From an uncultured bacterium (GTDB lineage Bacteria > Bacillota > Clostridia > TANB77 > CAG-508): a stretch of DNA of 37,336 nt. This document shows positions 16,585 to 24,532 of the stretch, one piece after another. Each line of letters starts with the position of its first letter. The first letter of the stretch is position 1. The DNA is taken from the NCBI GenBank assembly GCA_905215615.1, contig CAJMQM010000002.1:1-37336 (forward strand), written 5' to 3'. A program made the position numbers and the translations under genes. The notes beneath the pieces were generated by a model. That model saw only the letters and a program-made list of their open reading frames with translations, was not told where the DNA came from and did not search any database.

Positions 16585-16691
16585 ATAATCTTTTCACTAA
16601 TATTTAATGGCAGTAACATGCCATAGAGCCATCCGCCGAGTCTTTCGATAAGCCCTAACCTCGTCAACAGAAAAATGTCTGTCCAGGCGCT
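16585..16691 (-). ncRNA. glmS ribozyme-riboswitch
   Basis: Read on the minus strand, the sequence has the conserved core in order: AGCGCCTGGAC at the cleavage site, TTGACGAGG, GGGCTTATCGAAAGACTCGGCGGATGGCTC read in two parts (GGGCTTATC, then CTCGGCGGATGGCTC), and a P4-type hairpin ATGGCA/TGCCAT at 16607-16624. Cleavage should fall between A at 16691 and G at 16690. In the family, glucosamine-6-phosphate acts as cofactor and cleavage destabilises the glmS mRNA. The GC-rich patch in an AT-rich region is explained by this RNA. The exact 3' boundary is my estimate. Confidence 0.95.
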
Positions 16692-16752
16692 AAATAAAAA
16701 ACTAACCTCCTTATGTAAAATATAGAAAATTTGTAAAGTTTCTAATGTTATT

Positions 16753-16781
16753 ATATTACTATAAAATAATAATTGTGTCAA
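16753..16781 (-). promoter_or_regulatory. Promoter of the glmS ribozyme-glmS transcript
   Basis: Minus strand: TTGACA (16776-16781), 17-bp spacer, TAATAT (16753-16758). It lies about 60 nt upstream of the ribozyme cleavage site. Confidence 0.7.
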
Positions 16782-16805
16782 AGAAAATTAATATATATTA
16801 GATAA

Positions 16806-16834
16806 TTGACAATAAATTCAAATATTGTTAAAAT
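16806..16834 (+). promoter_or_regulatory. Promoter of the PHP operon
   Basis: TTGACA (16806-16811), 17-bp spacer, TAAAAT (16829-16834). It is divergent from the glmS promoter with only 24 bp between the two -35 boxes. Confidence 0.8.
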
Positions 16835-16857
16835 TAAGCCGTTAAGGGGGAAACACT

Positions 16858-17901
16858 ATGGAAAATATAATAGGTATGCATAATCATAGAGTTGGAGCTA
16901 AAAATACATTAGCCGACTTTTTTGATGAGTGTTTAGAAGCTAATGTTTCTACTGTAGCTATTACAGACCACAAAACATTAAAAACATATATAGAGGAATT
17001 TCCAAAATTAACAGCAGAGGAAAGAAAAAGATTTAAAGACATAAAAATTATTATAGGATTGGAAATGACAGGTATGTATGAATATACAAATATTGCTGGA
17101 CAAAAACATAAAATACCTGTAGATGTTTTAGGATATAATTTAGATTTAAGTAAGCATGAATTATTAGATAAATTAGTAGCACAAAACTATGTATTTACAG
17201 ATGACCCAGAGTTTCAAAAGAAAGAGCTAGAAAGATTAATTTCAGTAGCTAAATCATTGGGATTTAGAGCAGATTATGATAATATGCACATTTCAGAAGA
17301 AGAAAAATTGGCAGCGCGTATATTAAGCTATGGATTAACCTCGCCAGAATATAAAGATTACAATTTAAGCAAAGGACTATTGCCAGAATTAGTAGTAAAC
17401 CCTAGAGCATTTTTTAATCGTTATTGTAAAAATCAGGATTCTGCATTTTATTTAGACCAATCTGGATTTAATCCAGATATACAAACTGTTATAGATATTA
17501 TTCATAAATGTGGAGGAGATGTAGTATTTCCTCATACAGCAGCATATCATCCTAAGGCAGGTAATGATGAACAAATAAGGCAGGCATGGGAAGATAGTAA
17601 AAAATTTACTGAAGATTTTGTTAAAGAATTTGGTTCACAATTAAAGGGAATTGAAGTTATACATCCATCTTATTTAGGAAATGAACAATTCGAGAGCTTT
17701 TTAAGAAATATAGCTAAACAAAACAATTTATATGTAACAGGTGGTACAGATTATCATCAACCAGGCGAAAAAATTGCACAAGATGTTAATGGAAAAGAAA
17801 TAACTACAGATAGACTTCCAGATGTAGAAAAATGGGTAAAAACATATTCAATTAATGATATTGAAAAAACTGTTGAAAATATGAATAAGGAGGAAAGATA
17901 A
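16858..17901 (+). CDS. PHP domain metal-dependent phosphoesterase-like protein
   Basis: A 347-aa cytoplasmic protein of the polymerase-and-histidinol-phosphatase (PHP) superfamily. Metal ligands in order are H8-N-H10, ITDH (D37, H38), GLEMTG, PHTAAYHP and, near the C-terminus, GGTDYHQPGE. The middle (about residues 75-230) is larger than in the smallest PHP phosphatases. The family hydrolyses phosphate esters such as 3',5'-nucleotides, short RNA ends or histidinol-phosphate; the substrate is not assignable here. The SD AAGGGGG is 8 nt upstream. Its stop codon overlaps the start of the next gene by one base (TAATG), so translational coupling with the unknown protein downstream is likely. Confidence 0.82.
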   Translation: MENIIGMHNHRVGAKNTLADFFDECLEANVSTVAITDHKTLKTYIEEFPKLTAEERKRFKDIKIIIGLEMTGMYEYTNIAGQKHKIPVDVLGYNLDLSKHELLDKLVAQNYVFTDDPEFQKKELERLISVAKSLGFRADYDNMHISEEEKLAARILSYGLTSPEYKDYNLSKGLLPELVVNPRAFFNRYCKNQDSAFYLDQSGFNPDIQTVIDIIHKCGGDVVFPHTAAYHPKAGNDEQIRQAWEDSKKFTEDFVKEFGSQLKGIEVIHPSYLGNEQFESFLRNIAKQNNLYVTGGTDYHQPGEKIAQDVNGKEITTDRLPDVEKWVKTYSINDIEKTVENMNKEER

Positions 17902-18428
17902 TGTTAAAAAATGATTATTATACTATTCCAATTGATAAACATACATTTTTTAAAATATTAGAAGATATAGGATTAGAAAATTTTGAAGTTAAATTATATA
18001 CTACTATATCTTACGATAAAGAGAATATGGAATTTTCAAGTGCCGATTTTCAATACCAATTTTTAGAGTTAAAAGAAATAAAAAGTAGTAACAATGTAGA
18101 AAGATATATTAATTATACACATTATTATCCAGAAAATGAGACATACCATAATATGGAAAAAACATATAAAGTAGAAATAGATAATATAGACAATATGCAA
18201 AATATATTAAGCTCAATTGGTTTTAAAGCTTTAAGTAAACAGATAATTAGAGAAATGAAAATAGAAGTTTTAGAAAAATACTATATGGCTTTAAAAGAGT
18301 GTGATAACACTGCATATTCTATAGAATTTCAAACTATAGATAACCATTATATAACAAAAGAAAACTATGAGGAATTAACTCAATTTTTAAAAAAATATAA
18401 TATAAATCATGTAGAAAATGTTTTTTAG
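17901..18428 (+). CDS. Unknown 175-aa protein in the PHP/PP2C-like operon
   Basis: I do not recognise a family with confidence. The protein is soluble, acidic and Tyr/Asn-rich, with no cysteine cluster or membrane segment. Alternating strands are suggested in the first two thirds, and the segment VEIDNIDNMQNILSSIGF followed by SKQIIREMKIEV recalls the second half of CYTH (triphosphate-tunnel) domains. However, the N-terminal ExExK hallmark of CYTH is absent (EVKLY at residues 29-33 is the nearest match), so this remains a weak idea. The start overlaps the PHP stop by one base, with SD AAGGAGG upstream, and the next gene follows after 8 bp. This tight packing suggests the three products act together. 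Confidence 0.6.
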   Translation: MLKNDYYTIPIDKHTFFKILEDIGLENFEVKLYTTISYDKENMEFSSADFQYQFLELKEIKSSNNVERYINYTHYYPENETYHNMEKTYKVEIDNIDNMQNILSSIGFKALSKQIIREMKIEVLEKYYMALKECDNTAYSIEFQTIDNHYITKENYEELTQFLKKYNINHVENVF

Positions 18429-18436
18429 GAGATAAA

Positions 18437-19264
18437 ATGGCTATTAAAATTTTAGAAAAATTTATTCTTGGAAAGAAAAATAATCCAGATTTGTGTGAAG
18501 ATGGTTTAGTAATAATAAACAATTATATTTCTATTATTGATGGAGTTACTTCTAAGGGAAATATATTGTGGAATAATAAGCCTAGTGGTGTATATGCAAA
18601 AGAAATATTAACTGAAGCTATTAAAAATATGTCAGATAATTTAACAGCAGAAGAAGCAATAAATTATTTAAACTTAGAAATTGAAAAAGAATATGAAAAA
18701 CATAATATTTACGAATATGTAAAAGAAAATCCAGAAGAGAGAATTCAGGCAAATTTAGTTATATTTAGCATAAAAAGAAATGAAATCTGGGCTTTTGGAG
18801 ATTGCCAAATGTTAATTAATAATAAATATTTCCATGAAGAAAAGAAAATAGATAAAATATTATCAGATGTTAGAAGTTTATTTGTAGATTTAGAACTAAA
18901 AAATGGAAAAACTATAGAAGAACTTAGAAGAGAAGATTCAGGAAGAGAATACATATTACCTTTACTAAAGCAAAGTATAAAATATAATAATAGTATAGGA
19001 GAATATGGCTACAATGTTTTAGATGGTTTTAAAATAATTACTGAGAGAGTAACTAAAATTAGTGTAAATAAAAAAGATATAGTAATATTAGCAAGTGACG
19101 GTTACCCAATATTAATGAATACATTAAAAGAAAGTGAGGAAAAACTAGAAGAAATACTAAATAAAGACCCTTTACTTGTAAATATGTATAAGTCAACTAA
19201 AGGATTACAAGAAGGAAATGTATCATATGATGATAGAGCATATATAAAATTTATTATAGAATAA
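18437..19264 (+). CDS. PP2C-like phosphatase fold protein
   Basis: A 275-aa soluble protein whose acidic motifs follow the PP2C (PPM) order: E21-D22-G23, IIDGVTSKG (D35, G36), AFGDCQMLINN (D122), ILASDGYP (D221, G222) and SYDDRAYI (D265, D266). These are the metal-binding positions of PP2C serine/threonine phosphatases such as SpoIIE or PrpC, but overall similarity is low and the region between residues 80 and 110 is unusual. It may therefore be a divergent phosphatase or a non-catalytic relative. The SD TAGGAG is 8 nt upstream. It is the last gene of the PHP operon and is followed by a terminator. Confidence 0.65.
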   Translation: MAIKILEKFILGKKNNPDLCEDGLVIINNYISIIDGVTSKGNILWNNKPSGVYAKEILTEAIKNMSDNLTAEEAINYLNLEIEKEYEKHNIYEYVKENPEERIQANLVIFSIKRNEIWAFGDCQMLINNKYFHEEKKIDKILSDVRSLFVDLELKNGKTIEELRREDSGREYILPLLKQSIKYNNSIGEYGYNVLDGFKIITERVTKISVNKKDIVILASDGYPILMNTLKESEEKLEEILNKDPLLVNMYKSTKGLQEGNVSYDDRAYIKFIIE

Positions 19265-19314
19265 ATAGCTTTTGATTTTAATAAGCATAGTTTATTAAAA
19301 TCAGAAGTTTTTTT
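19265..19314 (+). terminator. Intrinsic terminator of the PHP operon
   Basis: GATTTTAATAA (19274-19284) pairs with TTATTAAAATC (19292-19302), extended by CTT/AAG, and is followed by a run of seven or more T. Confidence 0.88.
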
Positions 19315-19367
19315 ATATTGTAAAGTAATTATTCAGTCCATTTAAGACAAAAAACTTGTAATATAGC

Positions 19368-19460
19368 AATGTTTAACACTTTAAAAGTGCTAAACATTTA
19401 TATTGTAAACTTGTTACTCCTGTTGTAAATATTGATTTTTAGGGCTTTTTGTGGTAAAAT
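19368..19460 (+). promoter_or_regulatory. uvrC promoter and upstream 31-bp near-palindrome
   Basis: TTGATT (19432-19437), 17-bp spacer, TAAAAT (19455-19460) gives a transcript start near 19467. Upstream, 19368-19398 is a near-palindrome: AATGTTTA and TAAACATT arms with CACTTT/AAAGTG inside and one mismatched pair. It is a possible operator or hairpin. It has no T-run, so it is not a terminator. Confidence 0.65.
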
Positions 19461-19489
19461 ATAAAAGTATTTTATATGAGGTAAAAATA

Positions 19490-21313
19490 ATGTTTGATAT
19501 AGAAGAAGAACTAAAAAAATTGCCTAGCAAACCTGGTGTTTATATAATGCATGACAAAAATGATAAAATTATTTATGTTGGTAAAGCAGTCTCATTAAAA
19601 AATAGGGTAAGGCAATATTTTAGAAAAAACAACAAAACAAAAAGAATAGAGAATATGGTTTCATTGATAGACCATTTTGAATATATAGTAACAGACAATG
19701 AGGCAGAAGCTTTAATATTAGAGTGTAATCTAATAAAAAAGAATATGCCTAAATTTAACGTACTTTTAAAAGATGATAAAACATACCCATATATAAAAGT
19801 AAATATTAAATCAGATTATCCAGATGTATATATAACAAGAAGAATATTAAATGATGGAGCAAAATATTTTGGACCATATGCAAATGCAGGTAGTGCAAAA
19901 GAAATGGTAGATTTTATAAAAACAAAATTTAAAATTAGGCAATGTAAAACTTTTAAATATAAAGACAGACCGTGTTTAAACTATCATATAAAAAAATGTA
20001 TGGCACCATGTATGGGGTATATAAGCAAAGAAGAATACAGAGAGCAAATAAACCAAATTATAGATTTATTAGATGGAAAAACAGATAAAATTATAAAACA
20101 GTTAAAACAAGAAATGGAAGAAGCTTCTGAGAAATATGAGTACGAAAAAGCAGCATATATTAGAGATAAAATTTTAGCAATAGAAAATATAAGTAAAAGG
20201 CAAAAAGTTTCTAATTTAACTGAGAACGATATAGATGTAATAGGAATAGCGAAAAGTAGCTATCAGGTTTGCGTAGAAATGTTTTTTATAAGAAACAGCA
20301 AAATGATAGGAAGAAAACATTATTTTTTAGCAAATATGCAGGATGAGGAAGATAGCGAAATTTTATCAAGTTTTATTAAGCAATATTATATAAATAGTCC
20401 AATTTTGCCACATAAAATTATGATAAAAGAAAATATAGAAGATAAAGAAATAATAGAAAAATCTTTAAGCGAAAGAATAGGAAGAAAAGTAGAAATAAAA
20501 GCACCTCAAAAGGGCGAAAAATTAAGATTAGTAGAAATGGCAGAAAATAATGCTAAAATAACTCTCGAAAATAAAGAAAAAGATAAAACATTAATACTTA
20601 CTGAGTTAAAGCAAGTTTTAAATATGGAAAAGATACCTAGAAAAATCGAGTGTTTCGATATTTCAAACATATCTGGAACAAATGTAGTAGCAGGTATGTG
20701 TGTTATGCAAGATGGTATAATTAAAAAGAACTTATCAAGAAGATTTAAAATAAAAACTGTAATAGGTCAAGATGACCCAGCTTGCATGAAGGAAGTTGTA
20801 ACAAGAAGACTTAAACACTCTATAGAAAATCCAAATGGCGGTTTTGGAGCTTTACCAGATGTTATTTTTGCAGATGGTGGAATTACACAAATAAGAGCAA
20901 TAAAACAGGCAATACAAGGTGTGGAAATGTGGATAAAAGAAGAAAAAAATAGTACTATAAAATTAAATATACCAGTTTTTGGTATGGTTAAAGATGATAC
21001 ACACTCAACTAGGGCATTAATAGATGAGGCAAGAAATGAAATTCCATTATCAGAAAAACTTATGAATTTAATTACAAATTTTCAAGATGAAGTTCATAAT
21101 ACTGCAATAAGTTATCACAGAAAATTAAGAGACAAAGAAATTACTAAATCTGAACTTGACGAGATAAGTGGTATAGGAGAAGCAAAGAAAAAGGAACTTT
21201 TAAAACATTTTGGAAGTATAAAGAAAATAAAAGAGGCAGATATAGAAGAAATTGCAACATTAAAGGGAATAAATACAGAATTAGCTAAAAAAATAAAAGA
21301 TAAGCTAAATTAA
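19490..21313 (+). CDS. uvrC: Excinuclease ABC subunit C (UvrC)
   Basis: A 607-aa nucleotide excision repair nuclease that cuts on both sides of lesions marked by UvrAB. The N-terminal GIY-YIG domain (PGVYIMHDKNDKIIYVGKA) is followed by a UVR motif near residues 200-235, the RNase H-like C-terminal nuclease domain (ECFDISNISGTNVV, DVIFADGG), and a helix-hairpin-helix pair at the end (ISGIGEAKKKELLKHFGS). I start it at ATG 19490 with SD GAGGT 8 nt upstream. An in-frame GTG at 19451 overlaps the promoter -10 and so is not usable. Length is typical. It forms its own unit. Confidence 0.95.
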   Translation: MFDIEEELKKLPSKPGVYIMHDKNDKIIYVGKAVSLKNRVRQYFRKNNKTKRIENMVSLIDHFEYIVTDNEAEALILECNLIKKNMPKFNVLLKDDKTYPYIKVNIKSDYPDVYITRRILNDGAKYFGPYANAGSAKEMVDFIKTKFKIRQCKTFKYKDRPCLNYHIKKCMAPCMGYISKEEYREQINQIIDLLDGKTDKIIKQLKQEMEEASEKYEYEKAAYIRDKILAIENISKRQKVSNLTENDIDVIGIAKSSYQVCVEMFFIRNSKMIGRKHYFLANMQDEEDSEILSSFIKQYYINSPILPHKIMIKENIEDKEIIEKSLSERIGRKVEIKAPQKGEKLRLVEMAENNAKITLENKEKDKTLILTELKQVLNMEKIPRKIECFDISNISGTNVVAGMCVMQDGIIKKNLSRRFKIKTVIGQDDPACMKEVVTRRLKHSIENPNGGFGALPDVIFADGGITQIRAIKQAIQGVEMWIKEEKNSTIKLNIPVFGMVKDDTHSTRALIDEARNEIPLSEKLMNLITNFQDEVHNTAISYHRKLRDKEITKSELDEISGIGEAKKKELLKHFGSIKKIKEADIEEIATLKGINTELAKKIKDKLN

Positions 21314-21428
21314 TAGGCTAATATGTAATACGGTTTTATGCATAAAAATAGTTATAGTCTCATATATAATAATAAGCAAATAAAAATGGGTAATTTTGCT
21401 TGATAATTATTATAGGGGGAATTTAATT

Positions 21429-21629
21429 ATGGAGTATGCAAAAGATGTTTTTTTTAATTTAAAATGTGAAAGTACACGAAAGGTACATAGGACAAACCTA
21501 ATAACAAGAGGAATTTTAAAAGCTAAAAGGCATAAAGTAATAATTTCAATAATTATTTTAACAGCATTAATGATATGTCTAGACTGTTTTTTAATAGCAA
21601 ACTTTGTAAATGTACTAAGTAGTTTATAA
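21429..21629 (+). CDS. Small membrane protein, unknown
   Basis: A 66-aa protein with a soluble basic N-terminal half (MEYAKDVFFNLK..., then KAKRHK) and one strong hydrophobic helix at about residues 40-62. The orientation rule of positive residues before the helix predicts the N-terminus inside. The ATG at 21429 has GGGGGA 8 nt upstream; an in-frame TTG/ATG further upstream at 21396 lacks an SD. I recognise no family. It lies between uvrC and a methyltransferase with gaps over 100 bp on both sides, so it may be a separate unit. Confidence 0.6.
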   Translation: MEYAKDVFFNLKCESTRKVHRTNLITRGILKAKRHKVIISIIILTALMICLDCFLIANFVNVLSSL

Positions 21630-21746
21630 ATATAGCTAAAATTTGGAAATATAAATTAAACAAATATACTTTAAGTGTAGAGCATTAATGAAATAAAAAA
21701 GCAAAATATTTTTAATAGATGCAACTTAAGAATATTAAAATTTTAT

Positions 21747-21786
21747 AAAAGGAGAAAAGCTAGTTTAACTCTAGTGAAAATGAATT
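21747..21786 (+). promoter_or_regulatory. Distant SD with small hairpin before the methyltransferase
   Basis: AAAAGGAG (21747-21754) is 32 nt from the ATG at 21787. An in-frame TGA at 21781 rules out an upstream start. Between them, CTAG (21760-21763) can pair with CTAG (21771-21774), plus one G-U pair, bringing the SD closer. Confidence 0.4.
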
Positions 21787-22647
21787 ATGGAAGTAGCAAA
21801 AAATTGGAAAGATTACGAAATATTAGATATGGCAAATGGGGAGAAATTAGAAAGATGGGGAAATATATATTTAATTAGACCAGACCCACAAATAATATGG
21901 AAAAACAAAACATACCCTAATAAATGGAAAATGGCAAATGCTAGGTATAGCAGAAGTTCTACTGGAGGGGGAAGCTGGAATTATTTAAAAAAATTACCAG
22001 ATAATTGGCAAGTAAAATATAAAGATTTAACATTTAATATAAAACCTATGGGATTTAAACATACTGGTTTATTTCCGGAGCAAGCAGTAAACTGGGACTG
22101 GATGATTAATAAAATAAGAAATGCTAATAGAGAAATAAAGGTATTAAACTTATTTGCATATACTGGTGGTGCAACAGTGGCTTGTAGTTATGCAGGTGCT
22201 TCTGTATGCCATGTAGATAGCTCAAAAGGTATGGTAGCATGGGCAAAAGAAAATATAGTTTCATCAGGTTTAAAAGAAAGACCTGTTAGATTTATAGTAG
22301 ATGATGTTGTTAAATTTGTTAATAGAGAAATAAGAAGGGGAAATAAATATGATGCTATTATAATGGACCCACCTTCATATGGTAGAGGAACAAATGGAGA
22401 GGTTTGGAAATTTGAGGAAAACATTGGAGACTTAGTAGAGCTTTGTACAAAAGTTTTATCAGATAAACCACTATTCTTTTTAATAAATTCATATACAACT
22501 GGAATATCTAGTATGGTATTAGAAAACATATTAAGATTATCAATAAATAAGAAGGAAAAATTAAGTTGCGGAGAGATTGGAATTCCTATGGCAGAATCAA
22601 GCTTAATTTTACCATGTGGAATTTATGCAAGATATGAAGGAGAATAG
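21787..22647 (+). CDS. Class I SAM-dependent rRNA methyltransferase (RlmI/RlmK-like)
   Basis: A 286-aa methyltransferase. The SAM-binding motif I NLFAYTGG is at residues 121-128, the acidic ribose-binding VDSSKGMVAWAKEN at 143-156, and the catalytic motif DPPSYGR at 194-200, the set typical of 23S rRNA cytosine or guanine methyltransferases related to RlmI and RlmK. It lacks the N-terminal PUA domain of RlmI; instead about 90 residues with several Trp (WKDYE, ERWGN, NKWKMANARY) precede the Rossmann fold. The target base is not assignable. The start is fixed by an in-frame stop 6 nt upstream. The next gene, an RluA-type synthase, is also an RNA-modification gene 62 bp downstream. Confidence 0.85.
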   Translation: MEVAKNWKDYEILDMANGEKLERWGNIYLIRPDPQIIWKNKTYPNKWKMANARYSRSSTGGGSWNYLKKLPDNWQVKYKDLTFNIKPMGFKHTGLFPEQAVNWDWMINKIRNANREIKVLNLFAYTGGATVACSYAGASVCHVDSSKGMVAWAKENIVSSGLKERPVRFIVDDVVKFVNREIRRGNKYDAIIMDPPSYGRGTNGEVWKFEENIGDLVELCTKVLSDKPLFFLINSYTTGISSMVLENILRLSINKKEKLSCGEIGIPMAESSLILPCGIYARYEGE

Positions 22648-22709
22648 TTACTTAAATTGGATATGAAAAATATAATAAATATTGATAGTAATAATATAAG
22701 GAGAAAAAA

Positions 22710-23394
22710 TTGAACAAGCTTAAAGTAATATATGAGGACAATCATATAATTGTAGTAGAAAAACCTGTAAATATACCATCTCAAGGAGATAAAACAGGGG
22801 ATGTAGATATGCTTACAATTATAAAAGAATATTTAAAAGAAAAGTATAATAAACCAGGAAATGTGTATCTTGGTTTGGTACATAGGTTAGATAGACCAGT
22901 TGGTGGAGTAATGGTATTTGCTAAAACTTCAAAAGCAGCTGCAAGACTAAGTGAGCAAGTAAGAGAAAAGGTATTTCAAAAAACATATTTAGTTATAGCA
23001 AACGGAAAATTTGAAGAAGAGAAGCGGAACATTTGAAGATTACTTAATAAAAAATGAAAAAAATAATATAAGTAAAGTAACAAATGACAGTAAGAAAGGA
23101 AAACTTGCTAGTTTAGATTATGAAGTTCTAAAATATAATGAAGAATTAAACCTTTCAGTGGCAAAAATAAATTTACATACAGGAAGACACCATCAGATAA
23201 GAGTTCAGTTATCTAGCAGAAACCATAGTATATATGGAGACCAAAAATATGGTGGAAGAGGTCATGGTAAACAAATAGCGCTTTGGGCATATAAATTAAA
23301 AATTGTTCATCCTACAACTAAAAAAGAAATGGAGTTTAAATCAGTACCAGAAAAAATAGGCAGTTGGAAAATTTTAGAAGATATAGACTTGTAG
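22710..23394 (+). pseudogene. RluA-family pseudouridine synthase, frameshifted
   Basis: The first part (22710 to about 23020) encodes MNKLKVIYEDNHIIVVEKP and the catalytic HRLDRPVGG (Asp61), ending at TGA 23034-23036. The rest of the family continues in the next frame from about 23017 to 23394 (SGTFEDYL, LHTGRHHQIRVQL, YGDQKYGG). The expected continuous protein is about 228 aa. The reading suggests loss of two A from an AAAA near 23021-23024 (GAG AAG CGG where GAG AAA AGC GGA is expected), or one extra base. It starts at TTG with SD AAGGAG 6 nt upstream. The RluA family makes pseudouridine in rRNA or tRNA. Both halves are otherwise intact, so this is either recent inactivation or a base-calling error; the A-run favours an error. 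Confidence 0.85.
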
Positions 23395-23502
23395 AAAAAT
23401 GGCAAAATACTTACATTACAGTTAGTTTGATGTAGAATTATAAAACAAAGATAATATAGAATAAAAAAATAATAAGTAAAAATGAATTTACAAAAACTAT
23501 TT

Positions 23503-23548
23503 AAAATTATATGAAAGCTAAAAAATAGGTTTTTCATATAATTTTTTT
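23503..23548 (+). terminator. Terminator before the agr locus
   Basis: A 14-bp perfect stem (23503-23516 with 23532-23545) followed by a T-run. It separates the pseudouridine synthase from agrB. Confidence 0.85.
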
Positions 23549-23622
23549 GCGTTTTTATATAACTTATATGGAGAATAAAGTTGAAAGATGTATTATTATG
23601 TCAGAGCAAATGAGGTGAGCAA

Positions 23623-24252
23623 ATGATAGATAAATTTTGCGACTATATAACAAAAAAGATTAAAGAAAAAAATCCAGATATGGACGAAGAAAGAACATTA
23701 GTTGTAGATTTTGGAGTAAGACTAATATTTGGAGAACTACCTAAAATTTTATTATTATTCATAATTGGATTTGCATTAGGAATAGGGTGGTATACCTTAC
23801 TAGCATTTTTGTTATTATGTCCATACAGAAGCTTCACAGGAGGATTTCATTTAAAAACTCATTTGGGTTGTATGTTATGTACTGTAATTTTATATTGTGG
23901 ACCAGTAATTTTAGCTAAATATGTAACCATAGAACCACAATATGTAAAGTATATAGTTACATCAATTATAGGAGTAATTGGAATAGCATTAATTTTAAAA
24001 TATGCTCCAGCAGATACAGAAGCAATACCTATAATTAGTAAAAAAGAAAGAAAACGCAAAAAGATAAGTGGAATTGTATCTTTATTAATATTACTTACAA
24101 TAATAGTTTTGGTACCAAATAAAATTATTTCAAACATGTTAATTTATGGGGTAATTTTACAAACTTTAACTATTACAAAAACAGCATATAAACTTACAAA
24201 TAATAAATATGGACATGAAGAATACGAAAAGGAGCAGGAAATAGCTGCATAA
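23623..24252 (+). CDS. agrB: AgrB, accessory gene regulator peptide-processing protease
   Basis: A 209-aa polytopic membrane cysteine protease that cleaves AgrD and forms the thiolactone ring of the autoinducing peptide. The active-site segment FTGGFHLKTHLGC has His76 and Cys83, the same seven-residue spacing as the catalytic pair of staphylococcal AgrB. Four to five hydrophobic segments follow the short amphipathic N-terminus (residues 1-30). The SD GAGGTG is 6 nt upstream. agrD follows 65 bp downstream after a hairpin. It is convergent to agrC and agrA. The C-terminal tail is charged (HEEYEKEQE). No clear promoter is visible between the preceding terminator and the start. Confidence 0.95.
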   Translation: MIDKFCDYITKKIKEKNPDMDEERTLVVDFGVRLIFGELPKILLLFIIGFALGIGWYTLLAFLLLCPYRSFTGGFHLKTHLGCMLCTVILYCGPVILAKYVTIEPQYVKYIVTSIIGVIGIALILKYAPADTEAIPIISKKERKRKKISGIVSLLILLTIIVLVPNKIISNMLIYGVILQTLTITKTAYKLTNNKYGHEEYEKEQEIAA

Positions 24253-24258
24253 TAATTG

Positions 24259-24299
24259 ATAATAAACATTGCCGGCAGATGTTTTATTATAGATAATTT
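24259..24299 (+). promoter_or_regulatory. Hairpin between agrB and agrD
   Basis: ATAATAAACAT (24259-24269) pairs with ATGTTTTATTAT (24279-24290, one bulge) around a GC-rich TGCCGGCA centre, with a T-rich tract at 24295-24302. It could be a processing site or partial attenuator setting AgrB:AgrD ratios. Confidence 0.5.
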
Positions 24300-24317
24300 T
24301 TTAAGGAGGAAAGAAAC

Positions 24318-24437
24318 ATGTTAAAAATGTTAGCTAAAATTGCAGAAAAATATGCAAAATCTACAAACACAGCATGCTGGATATTAGGAATATTACATCA
24401 ACCAAAAATGCCAGCATCATTAATAAAAAAAGATTAG
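24318..24437 (+). CDS. agrD: AgrD, cyclic autoinducer peptide precursor
   Basis: A 39-aa precursor missed by length filters. It has an amphipathic N-terminus (MLKMLAKIAEKYAKS), a peptide core at TACWILGIL with the ring-forming Cys20, and a C-terminal recognition segment HQPKMPASLIKKD. The QPKMP motif after the cysteine core is the signature of clostridial cyclic-lactone autoinducer precursors. The ring should run from Cys20 over the next four or five hydrophobic residues (W, I, L, G, I); exact ends cannot be read from sequence. SD AAGGAGG is 8 nt upstream. It directly follows agrB, whose product should process it, and faces agrC. Confidence 0.93.
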   Translation: MLKMLAKIAEKYAKSTNTACWILGILHQPKMPASLIKKD

Positions 24438-24471
24438 AAATTAATTCCTTAATAAAAATATTTTTTCGACA

Positions 24472-24510
24472 AAAGCCTCTTTTATAAAATATAAAAGAGG
24501 CTTTAATAAA
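24472..24510. terminator. Bidirectional terminator between agrD and agrC
   Basis: 13-bp perfect stem AAAGCCTCTTTTA (24472-24484) with TAAAAGAGGCTTT (24492-24504) between convergent genes. Confidence 0.88.
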
Positions 24511-24532
24511 TTTAGTATATTAAAAATCAATG

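Noticed and set aside
16575..16781. 68-codon minus-strand frame upstream of glmS
   Set aside because: It runs through the glmS ribozyme and its promoter; the sequence is explained by RNA structure, not coding.
19451..19489. Longer uvrC start at GTG 19451
   Set aside because: It lies in the -10 region of the uvrC promoter; GAGGT precedes the ATG at 19490.
23011..23036. Programmed ribosomal frameshift in the pseudouridine synthase gene
   Set aside because: No slippery heptamer, no downstream pseudoknot and no such regulation known for this family; a mutation or an A-run error is simpler.
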